Positions 9,369-17,615 of a stretch of 64,000 nucleotides of DNA are shown here, piece by piece (within the stretch, counting starts at the first letter, position 1; every line of letters starts with the position of its first letter). The notes below the pieces were generated by a model. The model did no database searches. It was not told where the DNA came from and saw only the letters and a list, made by a program, of their open reading frames with translations. Source of the DNA: Mycobacterium sp. E2733. GTDB lineage: Bacteria > Actinomycetota > Actinomycetes > Mycobacteriales > Mycobacteriaceae. A program made the translations under genes and the position numbers. The DNA lies in contig NZ_LZJZ01000107.1 in NCBI RefSeq assembly GCF_001667585.1, positions 33,546 to 97,545 on the forward strand. Direction: 5' to 3'.

Positions 9369-9818
9369 TTAGTTGGTGCTACGCAACTGGGCGCTGCCCG
9401 CCCGGCGCCCGGCGGCCTTCTTGGCCGTCGACTTGCCGGCCGACTTCTGCGGCGCGGCCTTCTGCGGCGCGGCCTTCTGCGGCGCCGGCTCCACCGGTAC
9501 CGCCTTGAGGCTCGCCTTGGCCGGTTCTTGTTTGCGGCTCAGCCGTTGCAGCAACAGCGCGCTGCCGCCGACCGCCAGCAGTACCGGCCACTCGACCAGA
9601 CCCGCGACGCCAAGCGCACCGAAGGCCACCGCCGCCGCCGGCGCCGAGTGGCTGCCGCTGCTCATTCCCTTTTTGACGCCCTCAGCGGCTCCGGTGACGC
9701 CGCCGATGACTCCGTTGACCGCCGCGCCACCCACAGCGCCGGCGGCCGCGGTCGTCGTGGTCGCCACGCGACTCACCGCCTGACCCACGCCTCGGACCGC
9801 TCCGCCGATGACACTCAT
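9369..9818 (-). CDS. Membrane protein with Lys/Ala/Pro-rich tail (Rv0426c-like)
   Basis: This 149-residue protein starts at ATG 9818, preceded by AGGGAG. A small-residue-rich N-terminal region (about 1-60, many Gly/Ala/Thr/Val) is followed by a hydrophobic segment (GALGVAGLVEWPVLLAV, about 70-95). A basic low-complexity tail then carries three tandem AAPQK-type units and ends in Lys/Arg/Ala-rich sequence. The length matches Rv0426c and the position immediately upstream of ctpH is conserved. The tail resembles those of HbhA and histone-like proteins, which bind nucleic acid or polyanions; that is only an analogy. The 218 nt between this gene and xthA is unusually AT-rich and probably carries its promoter. 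Confidence 0.72.
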   Translation of the reverse strand: MSVIGGAVRGVGQAVSRVATTTTAAAGAVGGAAVNGVIGGVTGAAEGVKKGMSSGSHSAPAAAVAFGALGVAGLVEWPVLLAVGGSALLLQRLSRKQEPAKASLKAVPVEPAPQKAAPQKAAPQKSAGKSTAKKAAGRRAGSAQLRSTN

Positions 9819-10036
9819 GCTGACTCCCTGGCTTCTATGCCCTTGCCGCGAACCCGCGTCACCAGCGAGGCAGGCACACCCGCTGAACGCTGCGTTAACA
9901 GCAAAACAACACCGTTCGTTGCTTCTAACAAAATCAAAGCCTGCCACCTTGCCAACGCGCAGACAACGAGCAGCCGCATTTAATTTGCCTGAGCTTAACC
10001 CGGTTGTGAGCATGGCGCGAACGCAGTAAACGCGAT

Positions 10037-10870
10037 TTAGCCTCGCCTTACGTCGATCTGCACCGGAGCGTGATCGCTGGCGGCCTTCCCCTTGCGTTCC
10101 TCGCGGACGATCTGCGCGTCCGTCACCCTGCGGGCAAGTTCCGGCGAGGCGAGGATGAAATCGATGCGCATGCCTTGCCGTTTGGGGAACCGCAGCTGGG
10201 TGTAGTCCCAATAGGTGTATACGCCCGGGCCGGGCGCGAAAGGCCTTACCACGTCCGCGAATTGCGCGTCGACGATGGCGCCGAACGCGCGGCGCTCCGG
10301 CTCGGAGACGTGGGTGGCGCCGGCGTAGAAATCGGTGCTCCAGACGTCGTCATCGGTGGGCGCGATGTTCCAGTCGCCGGCCAGCGCGATCTGCGCGCTG
10401 GGATCGTCTCGCAACCAGCCGGCCGCCGTATCACGCAGCGCCGCAAGCCATTCCAGCTTGTAGGTGTAGTGCGGGTCGCCCAGCGCGCGGCCGTTGGGCA
10501 CATACAGGCTCCAGACCCGGATGCCGCCGCAGGTGGCGGCCAGCGCGCGGGCTTCGGCCGTCGCGGCCACCTCCGGCTTGCTGCTCCAGGTCGGCTGCCC
10601 GTCGAAGCCGATCTGCACGTCATCGAGGCCCACCCGCGAGGCGATTGCCACGCCGTTCCACTGGTTGAAGCCGACATGGGCCACCTCGTAGCCGAGTTCG
10701 AAAAACGGCAGGGTCGGAAACTGGCTGTCGGAACACTTGGTTTCCTGCATCGCCAGTACGTCGACGTCGGCGCGGGCCAGCCAGTCGAGGACGCGGGGCA
10801 GGCGGCTGCGAATGGAATTCACGTTCCAGGTGGCCAGCCGGAGCACACCGTCAACGGCGCCGTCGGGCAT
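10037..10870 (-). CDS. xthA: Exodeoxyribonuclease III / AP endonuclease
   Basis: This 277-residue member of the exonuclease III (EEP) family cuts DNA 5' of abasic sites in base-excision repair. Conserved elements are ATWNVNSIRSR near the N-terminus, the metal-binding Glu in MQETKCSD, the catalytic GDWNIAP segment, and the C-terminal RIDFILASP and SDHAPV motifs. I chose ATG 10870 because the ATWNVNS strand follows about 13 residues later and the upstream gene stops at 10873. It is the last gene of a minus-strand run def - acetyltransferase - xthA, each separated by 0-2 nt. Confidence 0.95.
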   Translation of the reverse strand: MPDGAVDGVLRLATWNVNSIRSRLPRVLDWLARADVDVLAMQETKCSDSQFPTLPFFELGYEVAHVGFNQWNGVAIASRVGLDDVQIGFDGQPTWSSKPEVAATAEARALAATCGGIRVWSLYVPNGRALGDPHYTYKLEWLAALRDTAAGWLRDDPSAQIALAGDWNIAPTDDDVWSTDFYAGATHVSEPERRAFGAIVDAQFADVVRPFAPGPGVYTYWDYTQLRFPKRQGMRIDFILASPELARRVTDAQIVREERKGKAASDHAPVQIDVRRG

Positions 10871-10872
10871 GG

Positions 10873-11664
10873 CTAGACGGTATCCCAGGCGGGCGAGCGG
10901 GCCGGAAAGTAGTGGCGGCGATGGTGCGCCCGGAAACCCAGCGCGTCGGCGAGCGCCATGAAACCGGCACCCGAACCGGTGTCGGGGACGACCAGATAGG
11001 CGCGGGTGGCCCCGCGCGCCGCGGCCCAGGCCAGCAGCGCCTCGCACGCGGCGGGGGCCGCCGGGTCGTCGGCGGAATGCGTCGGCGACAGCCCCACCCA
11101 CCGGCCGCCGTCGGGCGCGTCGGTCACGGTCGCCCGCGCGAGCGCCAGCTCGCCGTCGGTTGCCGGTTCGACCGGGGCCGATGCGGAGACGTCGCGCACC
11201 AGAACGCGTTCGGTGTGTTCGGCGCTCAGCCCCGGCGGCAGCGCCAACAAGCGATCGGGAATCGCCAGACGCGGCGCCAGTCCGCGGCGCTCATACCAGG
11301 CCGCGATCGCCGCAATGGTACCCGGTCGAGCCGAAACATCAAGCGGCATAGCGTAATCGACCCCGTCGCCGGCGCGCAGCAGCCAGCCCTCGAGCCAGGC
11401 CCGTTCGCTGCCGGGCGACGCCGCAGCGGCCGCGTGCTCGAGCGCCCGGATCTGCCAGGTGCGTACCGGCGCGTCGGTCAGCACCCGCAGCGCGACCACG
11501 TCGTCGGCCGCCACCTCGACGACCGCGCCGGTCTTGGTCCGAACCCGCACCACCGGCCCGACCGCCAGCAGGTGTCCCACCGCATCGGTCAGCGGGGGGA
11601 CCGAGCCTTTCGCGCGCCGGTAGCGAAGCGTCACCCGCGTGCCCAGGTCCGGCCACGAGAACAT
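10873..11664 (-). CDS. GNAT-family N-acetyltransferase (Rv0428c-like)
   Basis: This 263-residue protein has an N-terminal region with an SH3-like basic beta segment (RVTLRYRRAKGS, VVRVRTKTGAVVEV) followed by a GCN5-related acetyltransferase fold. The C-terminal half shows the typical arrangement ACEALLAWAAARGATRAYLVV and ALADALGFRAHHRRHYF, which forms the acetyl-CoA-binding end. The acceptor substrate is unknown. Its ATG (11662-11664) shares one base with the TGA of def, so it is probably translated from the def message, and it ends 2 nt before xthA. Confidence 0.85.
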   Translation of the reverse strand: MFSWPDLGTRVTLRYRRAKGSVPPLTDAVGHLLAVGPVVRVRTKTGAVVEVAADDVVALRVLTDAPVRTWQIRALEHAAAAASPGSERAWLEGWLLRAGDGVDYAMPLDVSARPGTIAAIAAWYERRGLAPRLAIPDRLLALPPGLSAEHTERVLVRDVSASAPVEPATDGELALARATVTDAPDGGRWVGLSPTHSADDPAAPAACEALLAWAAARGATRAYLVVPDTGSGAGFMALADALGFRAHHRRHYFPARSPAWDTV

Positions 11665-12257
11665 CAGTGGCCGAAGGGGTCCGGCCCTTCACCGGGTAGC
11701 CACGACAGCCCGGGCACACCCCAGCCGTGCGACTTGACCGCGCGTTTGGCACTACGGGCGTGGCGACCGATCAGCCGGTCCAGGTACAGAAAGCCGTCCA
11801 GGTGACCGGTCTCGTGCTGCAGCATGCGCGCGAACAGGCCGGTGCCCTCGATGTCGACCGGCTTACCGTCGGCATCCAGACCGGTGACTCGCGCCCAGGT
11901 GGCGCGGCCGGTGGGAAACGACTCGCCCGGGACCGAGAGGCAACCCTCGTCGTCGTTGTCCGGATCCGGCATGGTCTCCGGCACCTCGGAGGTCTCCAGC
12001 ACCGGGTTGACGACCACACCGCGGCGACGGTCTGTCCGCCCGCGGTCGTCGGCGCAGTCGTAGACGAAGACCCGCAACCCGACGCCGATCTGGTTGGCGG
12101 CCAGGCCGACTCCGTGCGCGGCGTCCATGGTGTCGTACATGTCGGCGATCAGCTGCGGCAAGTCCGCCGGTAGCGACCCGTCGGCGCCGACGGGGACCGG
12201 CTGCGTCGGGGTGTGCAACACCGGATCCCCGACGATCCGGATCGGTACGACTGCCAT
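11664..12257 (-). CDS. def: Peptide deformylase
   Basis: This 197-residue metalloenzyme removes the N-formyl group from nascent proteins. All three family motifs are present: GVGLAANQIG (motif 1), EGCLSVPGE (motif 2, metal-binding Cys) and QHETGHLDG (motif 3, with HExxH-type ligands). The C-terminus has an extension after the catalytic helix, as in other mycobacterial enzymes. It heads the def - acetyltransferase - xthA operon and is divergent from the DUF3263 gene, with about 200 nt of shared upstream region. Confidence 0.97.
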   Translation of the reverse strand: MAVVPIRIVGDPVLHTPTQPVPVGADGSLPADLPQLIADMYDTMDAAHGVGLAANQIGVGLRVFVYDCADDRGRTDRRRGVVVNPVLETSEVPETMPDPDNDDEGCLSVPGESFPTGRATWARVTGLDADGKPVDIEGTGLFARMLQHETGHLDGFLYLDRLIGRHARSAKRAVKSHGWGVPGLSWLPGEGPDPFGH

Positions 12258-12460
12258 GGTCGGCTAAGCTACCGCACGCGCGTGCGCGTCGAAGCCGGCC
12301 ATGTTCTGCTCGGGCAATCTGAGCCAATCGGCCGACTCGCGGGTCTGGATGACGGCTTGAGGGTTTGCGCCGTGGTTGAATATTCGCCGAAACACGCCCT
12401 CAGGTAAGTCAAGTCATCAGAGCAGCCGAGAATTCGCCGGAAGGGTCCAGGGGAAGCTAT

Positions 12461-12769
12461 ATGGACAGCGCCATGGCGCGGGCAAATCGATCGGGGGACG
12501 ATGCTGAGATCGCAGATGGCCTCACCCGCCGCGAACACGACATCCTCGCCTTCGAACGTCAGTGGTGGAAATTCGCGGGCGTAAAAGAAGAAGCAATCAA
12601 AGAACTGTTCTCGATGTCGGCGACGCGCTACTACCAGGTGCTCAACGCGCTCGTCGATCGGCCGGAGGCGCTGGCCGCCGACCCGATGCTGGTGAAGCGG
12701 TTGCGGCGGCTGCGTGCCAGCCGGCAGAAGGCGCGGGCGGCGCGGCGCCTCGGGTTCGAGGTGACCTGA
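12461..12769 (+). CDS. DUF3263 protein, putative small DNA-binding protein (Rv0430-like)
   Basis: This 102-residue protein starts at ATG 12461 after a clear GGGGAAG ribosome-binding site. The segment LTRREHDILAFERQWWKF, followed by KEEAIKELFSMSATRYYQVLNALVDRPEAL, is the DUF3263 pattern and reads like a helix-turn-helix (alpha-turn-alpha plus recognition helix SATRYYQVL). The C-terminal third is strongly basic (RLRRLRASRQKARAARRL), consistent with nucleic-acid binding. It lies 18 nt upstream of the virR-like gene and probably shares its message. The exact role is unknown. Confidence 0.8.
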   Translation: MDSAMARANRSGDDAEIADGLTRREHDILAFERQWWKFAGVKEEAIKELFSMSATRYYQVLNALVDRPEALAADPMLVKRLRRLRASRQKARAARRLGFEVT

Positions 12770-12787
12770 CTCGCTACAGTGGGCTCG

Positions 12788-13261
12788 ATGAAAGAGCGAG
12801 TCCCCGACTCCACGGGGCTTCCCCTACGGGCGATGGTGATGGTGCTGTTGTTCCTGGGGGTCATTTTCCTGCTGCTCGGCTGGCAGGCGCTGGGGTCGTC
12901 CGGCAGCTCCGACGAGGACTCGTCGGCGGCGGTCTCCACGTCGACCACCGCCAGCTCGGCCACGCCGACGAGCACTAAGCCCGCGGCCGGCCGGTCCGAG
13001 GTGCAGGTGTACAACATCTCGGCCAAAGAGGGCGTCGCCGCCCACACCAAGGACCAGCTCACGGCCGCCGGTTTCAACGTCACCAAGGTCGACAACCTGT
13101 CCGTGCCCGACGTGTCGGCCACCACGGTGTACTACACCGACGCCGACGACGAGCACGCGACCGCCGACGCGGTGGGCAAGGCCCTGGGCGCGCCGGTCGA
13201 ACCCCGCATCCCCGCACTGACCGGCCAACCGCCCGGGGTCATCGTCCTCGTTACGGGCTGA
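12788..13261 (+). CDS. virR: LytR C-terminal domain envelope protein, VirR-like
   Basis: A short cytoplasmic N-terminus is followed by one membrane helix (about 15-35, MVMVLLFLGVIFLLLGW). A Ser/Thr-rich linker then leads to a periplasmic LytR_C domain (SEVQVYNISAKEGVAAHTKD to the C-terminus). It matches Rv0431 (VirR), which in M. tuberculosis limits extracellular vesicle release and contacts LCP cell-wall ligases. I place the start at ATG 12788 (157 residues); GTG 12779 would add three. It lies between the DUF3263 gene and sodC, as in M. tuberculosis. Confidence 0.82.
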   Translation: MKERVPDSTGLPLRAMVMVLLFLGVIFLLLGWQALGSSGSSDEDSSAAVSTSTTASSATPTSTKPAAGRSEVQVYNISAKEGVAAHTKDQLTAAGFNVTKVDNLSVPDVSATTVYYTDADDEHATADAVGKALGAPVEPRIPALTGQPPGVIVLVTG

Positions 13262-13289
13262 CGACCGCTGAAGCGGTTAGGCTTCCGCT

Positions 13290-14009
13290 ATGCCTCAGCT
13301 CGCTGGTCACCGCACTGCCGCCGTCACCATGTCCGCGCTTTCCGCAGCCACTTCCGTCGCCCTGCTGGGGGCGTGCTCGTCGCCCCAGCACGCCTCGTCC
13401 TCGCTGGGCACCACGCCGGCGGTCTGGACCGGATCGCCGGCACCGTCGGGAACCGGTGCCCCGGAGGGCGGGCCCGTCGCCGCGCCGCAGGAAAAGAACA
13501 TCACCACCCACCTGAGGGCGCCCGACGGCACCGAGGTCGCGACCGCGACCTTCCAGTTCAACAGCGGCTACGCCACCGTCACCATCGCGACGAAGGCCGA
13601 CGGGGTGCTGACGCCCGGCTTCCATGGGGTACACATCCACAAGGTCGGCAAATGTGAGCCCAACTCCGTCGCCCCGACCGGTGGCGCGCCCGGCGATTTC
13701 CTGTCCGCCGGCGGGCACTTCCAAGTGCCCGGGCACGCCGCCCACCCCGCCAGCGGTGACCTGACCTCGCTGCAGGTGCGCAAGGACGGGTCCGGAATGA
13801 TGGTGACGACCACGGACGCCTTCGCCATGGAAGACCTGCTTACCGGCGAGAAGACCGCGATCATCATCCACGCTGGCGCCGACAACTTCGCCAACATCCC
13901 GCCGGAGCGTTACAGCCAGACCAACGGAACGCCGGGTCCCGACCAGATGACGATGACCACCGGTGACGCCGGCAAGCGGGTCGCGTGCGGTGTGATCGGT
14001 GCCGGCTAA
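13290..14009 (+). CDS. sodC: Superoxide dismutase [Cu-Zn], lipoprotein
   Basis: This 239-residue exported enzyme detoxifies extracellular superoxide. A signal peptide ends in the lipobox LGAC (Cys29), so the mature enzyme should be lipid-anchored. A Ser/Pro/Gly-rich linker precedes the beta-barrel domain. The segment HGVHIHKVGKC supplies copper-binding histidines and one disulfide Cys; GGHF, HPASGDL and RVACGV near the C-terminus complete the domain. Family knowledge: the M. tuberculosis enzyme has lost zinc binding, and this sequence looks like that subgroup. The downstream GTG start overlaps its end by 11 nt. Confidence 0.95.
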   Translation: MPQLAGHRTAAVTMSALSAATSVALLGACSSPQHASSSLGTTPAVWTGSPAPSGTGAPEGGPVAAPQEKNITTHLRAPDGTEVATATFQFNSGYATVTIATKADGVLTPGFHGVHIHKVGKCEPNSVAPTGGAPGDFLSAGGHFQVPGHAAHPASGDLTSLQVRKDGSGMMVTTTDAFAMEDLLTGEKTAIIIHAGADNFANIPPERYSQTNGTPGPDQMTMTTGDAGKRVACGVIGAG

Positions 14010-15141
14010 CAGGGCCCTCAAAAGGGCCGAGTCGCGCATAGATTTCGCCCGTTCACCGAGGCCGACCCTCGGCGTGGAGTGGGAGTTCGCGCTCGTCGAC
14101 GCGCAGACCCGCGACCTGAGTAACGAGGCGACGGCGGTGATCGCCGAGATCGGCGAAAACCCGCGCGTGCACAAGGAGTTGCTGCGCAACACCGTCGAGG
14201 TCGTCAGCGGGGTCTGCCATTCCACGTCAGAGGCCATGGACGATCTGCGGCAGACCCTGGGCCCCGCGCACCGGATCGTCCGCGACCGGGGAATGGAGCT
14301 CTTCTGCGCCGGCGCACACCCGTTCGCGCAGTGGTCGACGCAGAAGCTCACCGACGCACCCCGGTATGCCGAACTGATCAAGCGCACCCAGTGGTGGGGG
14401 CGCCAGATGCTGATCTGGGGCGTGCACGTGCACGTCGGAATCTCCTCGGCGCACAAGGTGATGCCGATCATGACGTCGCTGCTGAAGTACTACCCGCACC
14501 TGCTGGCGCTGTCGGCATCCTCGCCCTGGTGGACCGGCGTGGACACCGGGTACGCCAGCAACCGCGCGATGATGTTCCAGCAGTTGCCCACCGCCGGCCT
14601 GCCGTTCCAATTCCAGACCTGGGCGGAGTTCGAAGGGTTCGTCTACGACCAGAAGAAGACCGGCATCATCGATCATGTCGACGAAGTCCGTTGGGACATC
14701 AGGCCTTCGCCGCACTTGGGCACCCTCGAGGTGCGGGTGTGTGACGGCGTGTCCAACCTGCGGGAGCTGAGCGCGCTGGTGGCGTTGACGCATTGCCTGG
14801 TGGTCGACCTGGACCGCCGGCTGGAAGCCGACGAGACCCTGCCGACCATGCCGCCGTGGCACAACCAGGAGAACAAGTGGCGCGCCGCCCGCTACGGGCT
14901 GGACGCGATCATCATCCAGGATGCCGACAGCAACGAGCGGCTGGTCACCGAGGATCTCGACGAGGTGCTGAATCGGCTTGAGCCCGTTGCCAAGTCGTTG
15001 AACTGCGTCGACGAGCTGGCCGCGGTGGCCGAGATTCCCAGGCGGGGCGCCTCGTACCAGCGGCAGCGCCGGGTGGCCGAGGAACACGACGGCGACCTGC
15101 GGGCCGTCGTCGACGCGCTGGTGGGCGAGCTGGAGATCTGA
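13999..15141 (+). CDS. Carboxylate-amine ligase, glutamate-cysteine ligase 2 family (YbdK-like)
   Basis: This 380-residue protein of the GCS2/YbdK family corresponds to Rv0433. The N-terminus carries LGVEWEFALVDAQT, with the acidic metal/substrate residues of the family. The central GVHVHVGI and the C-terminal GTLEVRVCDG segments are the other conserved blocks. YbdK enzymes show weak glutamate-cysteine ligase activity, but mycobacteria do not use glutathione, so the real substrate is unknown. The GTG start at 13999 overlaps sodC. The TGA stop shares one base with the next ATG (TGATG), so this is a tight operon. Confidence 0.85.
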   Translation: MPANRALKRAESRIDFARSPRPTLGVEWEFALVDAQTRDLSNEATAVIAEIGENPRVHKELLRNTVEVVSGVCHSTSEAMDDLRQTLGPAHRIVRDRGMELFCAGAHPFAQWSTQKLTDAPRYAELIKRTQWWGRQMLIWGVHVHVGISSAHKVMPIMTSLLKYYPHLLALSASSPWWTGVDTGYASNRAMMFQQLPTAGLPFQFQTWAEFEGFVYDQKKTGIIDHVDEVRWDIRPSPHLGTLEVRVCDGVSNLRELSALVALTHCLVVDLDRRLEADETLPTMPPWHNQENKWRAARYGLDAIIIQDADSNERLVTEDLDEVLNRLEPVAKSLNCVDELAAVAEIPRRGASYQRQRRVAEEHDGDLRAVVDALVGELEI

Positions 15142-15767
15142 TGGAGCTGGCGATGTTCCCGCTGGAGTCGGCCCTGCTGCCCGGCCAGGACCTGCCATTG
15201 CGGATCTTCGAGCCGCGCTACGGCGCGCTGGTCCGGCACTGCCTCGACTCCGGCGACCCGTTCGGCGTGGTGTTGATCTCGCGGGGCCGCGAGGTCGGCG
15301 GCGGCGACGCGCGTTGCGATGTCGGCGTGTTGTCCCGGATCACCGAATGCGTCGAGCACGGGGCGGGCCGCTACTCCATGCACTGCCGGACCGGTGAACG
15401 GATCCGGGTGTCCGAATGGCTGCCCGACGATCCCTATCCGCGGGCGACGGTGACGCTGTGGCCCGACGAGCCCGGGGACCCGGTCACCCCGGCCCAGCTG
15501 CTGGAGGTCGAGGACCGGGTGATGGCCCTGTTCGAGCGGATCGCCGACGCGCGCGGCGTGGCGCTGCCGGAGCGCGCGGCCCTCCTGGGCCCCGACACGG
15601 CCGGCGATCCCGGACAACGCCTGTACGCGTTGGCGGCTCGCATCCCCATCGGCACGGCCGACCGGTACACGGTGCTGTCGGCGCCGTCCGCAGCCGAGCG
15701 GCTGGCCGCGCTCCGCGAGGCCGTGGCCGCGGTTGCCGAGGTGGTGGAATTCCAGCTTTCCGAATAG
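15141..15767 (+). CDS. LON substrate-binding domain protein (Rv0434-like)
   Basis: This 208-residue protein consists of the N-terminal substrate-recognition domain of Lon proteases without the ATPase or peptidase. The opening MELAMFPLESALLPGQDLPL followed by RIFEPRY is the hallmark of the PUA-like Lon_substr_bdg domain. A helical C-terminal part follows (LLEVEDRVMALFERIADA). Stand-alone versions are widespread and may act as adaptors or substrate binders. It starts within the stop of the upstream ligase and is the last gene of the sodC run shared with M. tuberculosis; the accessory block begins 16 nt later. Confidence 0.85.
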   Translation: MELAMFPLESALLPGQDLPLRIFEPRYGALVRHCLDSGDPFGVVLISRGREVGGGDARCDVGVLSRITECVEHGAGRYSMHCRTGERIRVSEWLPDDPYPRATVTLWPDEPGDPVTPAQLLEVEDRVMALFERIADARGVALPERAALLGPDTAGDPGQRLYALAARIPIGTADRYTVLSAPSAAERLAALREAVAAVAEVVEFQLSE

Positions 15768-15783
15768 TGCGACAGGGGAATAC

Positions 15784-16806
15784 ATGAAGGTACACCTACA
15801 GGTCAACGGCTCACCGGTGGAGGCGGCGGCGAGCGCCGCCGACCTCGCCGCGACGGGAGCCGACGGCCTGTTCACCTTCGAGGGCCAGCACGACGTGTTC
15901 TTCCCGCTGATCATCGCCGCCGGCGCGACCGACCTGGACCTGATGACCAACGTGGCGATCGCCCCGCCGCGCAGCCCCCTGCACCTGGCGCACGCCGCCT
16001 ACGACTTGCAGCTCTACAGCGGCGGCCGGTTCCGGCTCGGCCTGGGCTCACAGGTGAAGGCCCACATCGAAAAGCGTTATGGCAGCAAATGGGAGCGGCC
16101 GGCGGCGCGGATGGCCGAAACCATCGCCGCGATCAAGGCGATCTTCTCGGCCTGGGAAGGCCAGTGCCGCCTGGACTTTCGCGGCGAGTTCTTTACGCAC
16201 ACCATCATGGCGCCCAACTTCAACCCCGGGCCCAACCCGTTCGGGCCGCCGCCGGTGCTGCTGGGTGCCCTGGGTCCGGTGATGACGCGCACCGCCGCCG
16301 AGGTGGCCGACGGGCTGCTGGTGATGCCGTTCAACAGCGCCCGGCACTTCGCCGAACGCACCGTCCCCGCGGTCGCCGACGGGCTGCGCCGGGCTGGCCG
16401 ATCGGCCGACGGGTTCCAGATCGTCGCCCAGGCCATGGTCGCCGTCGGCCGCGACGAGGCCGCCCTGGCCGCCGCGATCGACGGTGTGGCGGCGCTCATT
16501 TCGTTCTACGGCTCGACTCCGGCCTATTTGCCCGTGCTCGAGGCCGAGGGGTGGGCCGACGTCCAGCCCGAGCTCAACGCGCTGTCCAAGCAGGGCCGCT
16601 TCGCCGACATGCGCCGCCTGGTCGGCGACGAGGTGGTGGCCCGGATCGGCGTCGTCGGCACCCCCGAGGAATGCGCGGAGCAGATCGGCGCCAGGTTCTC
16701 CGAGCACGCCACCGAGGTGTGCTGCTACTTCCCGGGCTACACGCCGCGCGCCGCGGACATCGCCGACCTGATCGGCGCCCTGCACCGCGCCCCGGCCCTG
16801 CGATGA
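15784..16806 (+). CDS. LLM-class F420-dependent oxidoreductase
   Basis: This 340-residue protein has the luciferase-like monooxygenase TIM barrel of mycobacterial F420-dependent enzymes. Conserved features are GADGLFTFEGQHD near the N-terminus, TNVAIAPPRSPLHLAHAAYDL, and the GGRFRLGLGSQVKAHIEKRY block that forms the cofactor pocket. The start is ATG 15784 with AGGGGAA upstream. Its stop overlaps the next ATG (ATGA), coupling it to an enoyl-CoA hydratase, so the substrate may be a CoA thioester or lipid. The gene is not part of the H37Rv order here. Confidence 0.88.
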   Translation: MKVHLQVNGSPVEAAASAADLAATGADGLFTFEGQHDVFFPLIIAAGATDLDLMTNVAIAPPRSPLHLAHAAYDLQLYSGGRFRLGLGSQVKAHIEKRYGSKWERPAARMAETIAAIKAIFSAWEGQCRLDFRGEFFTHTIMAPNFNPGPNPFGPPPVLLGALGPVMTRTAAEVADGLLVMPFNSARHFAERTVPAVADGLRRAGRSADGFQIVAQAMVAVGRDEAALAAAIDGVAALISFYGSTPAYLPVLEAEGWADVQPELNALSKQGRFADMRRLVGDEVVARIGVVGTPEECAEQIGARFSEHATEVCCYFPGYTPRAADIADLIGALHRAPALR

Positions 16807-17615
16807 GCCCCGATCTGACGGTCGACGTCGACGCGGGCGTGGCGGTGCTCACGCTCAATCGGCCCGAGCAGCTCAATGCCTACACCGCCGAGATGGGCGC
16901 GCTGCTGAGCCGGGCGTACGCCGAGTGCGACGGTGACGACGACGTCCGGGCCATCGTCGTGACCGGGGCGGGCCGCGCCTTCTGCGCGGGCGCCGACTTC
17001 TCCGGCGCCGCAAGCCCATTCGACACGCCGGCCGGGGAGTTCTCGGCGTCACCGATCAGCCCGGCAGCGTTCGAGTTGCGCAAGCCGGTGATCGCCGCCC
17101 TCAACGGCCACGCGATCGGCATCGGCCTGACCATCGCCTTGCAGGCCGACCTGCGCGTGGTCGCCGAGGACGCGAAATACGGTGTGGTGCAGGTCCGCCG
17201 GGGGGTGATCCCCGATTGCATGTCGCACTGGACGCTGGCGCGGCTGACCACCCTGGGCGTGGCCGCGGACATCCTGCTCACCGGGCGAACCTTCGGCGGG
17301 GCCGAGGCTGTGGCGCTCGGCATCGCGAACCGGGCCCTGCCCGCCGGCCGGGTGCTCGACCACGCGGTGGAGCTGGCCCGCGACATCGCTGTCAACGTGG
17401 CGCCGATGTCGGCGGCGCTGTGCAAGCGGCTGCTGTGGGACACCGCGATGAACAACTACACCCCGCGGCAGGTCGCCGCGCTGGAAACCCAGCTGCATCA
17501 ACGGGTCATGGGCACCGCCGACGCCCGCGAGGGGGTGGCCGCCTTCCTCGAGCGCCGGCCGCCGTCCTTTACGTCGCGGCTGTCCCGCGAGTGGACTACG
17601 CCGCCGGAGCCGTGA
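16803..17615 (+). CDS. Enoyl-CoA hydratase/isomerase family protein
   Basis: This 270-residue crotonase-fold protein shows the CoA-binding and oxyanion-hole segments GAGRAFCAGADFSG and ALNGHAIGIGLTIAL. In the second catalytic region the sequence is VVQVRRGVIPDCMSHWTL, where classical hydratases have a Glu, so the reaction may differ from plain hydration. The start is ATG 16803, overlapping the stop of the LLM oxidoreductase. Its 3' end overlaps the convergent SDR gene by 20 nt. Confidence 0.88.
   Translation: MSPDLTVDVDAGVAVLTLNRPEQLNAYTAEMGALLSRAYAECDGDDDVRAIVVTGAGRAFCAGADFSGAASPFDTPAGEFSASPISPAAFELRKPVIAALNGHAIGIGLTIALQADLRVVAEDAKYGVVQVRRGVIPDCMSHWTLARLTTLGVAADILLTGRTFGGAEAVALGIANRALPAGRVLDHAVELARDIAVNVAPMSAALCKRLLWDTAMNNYTPRQVAALETQLHQRVMGTADAREGVAAFLERRPPSFTSRLSREWTTPPEP

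Noticed and set aside
12832..12900. An iron box (IdeR site) near mmpS or the Rv0455c homologue
   Set aside because: I looked for TTAGGTTAGGCTAACCTAA-like sequence upstream of both and found none, so iron control of this export unit is not supported by sequence here.
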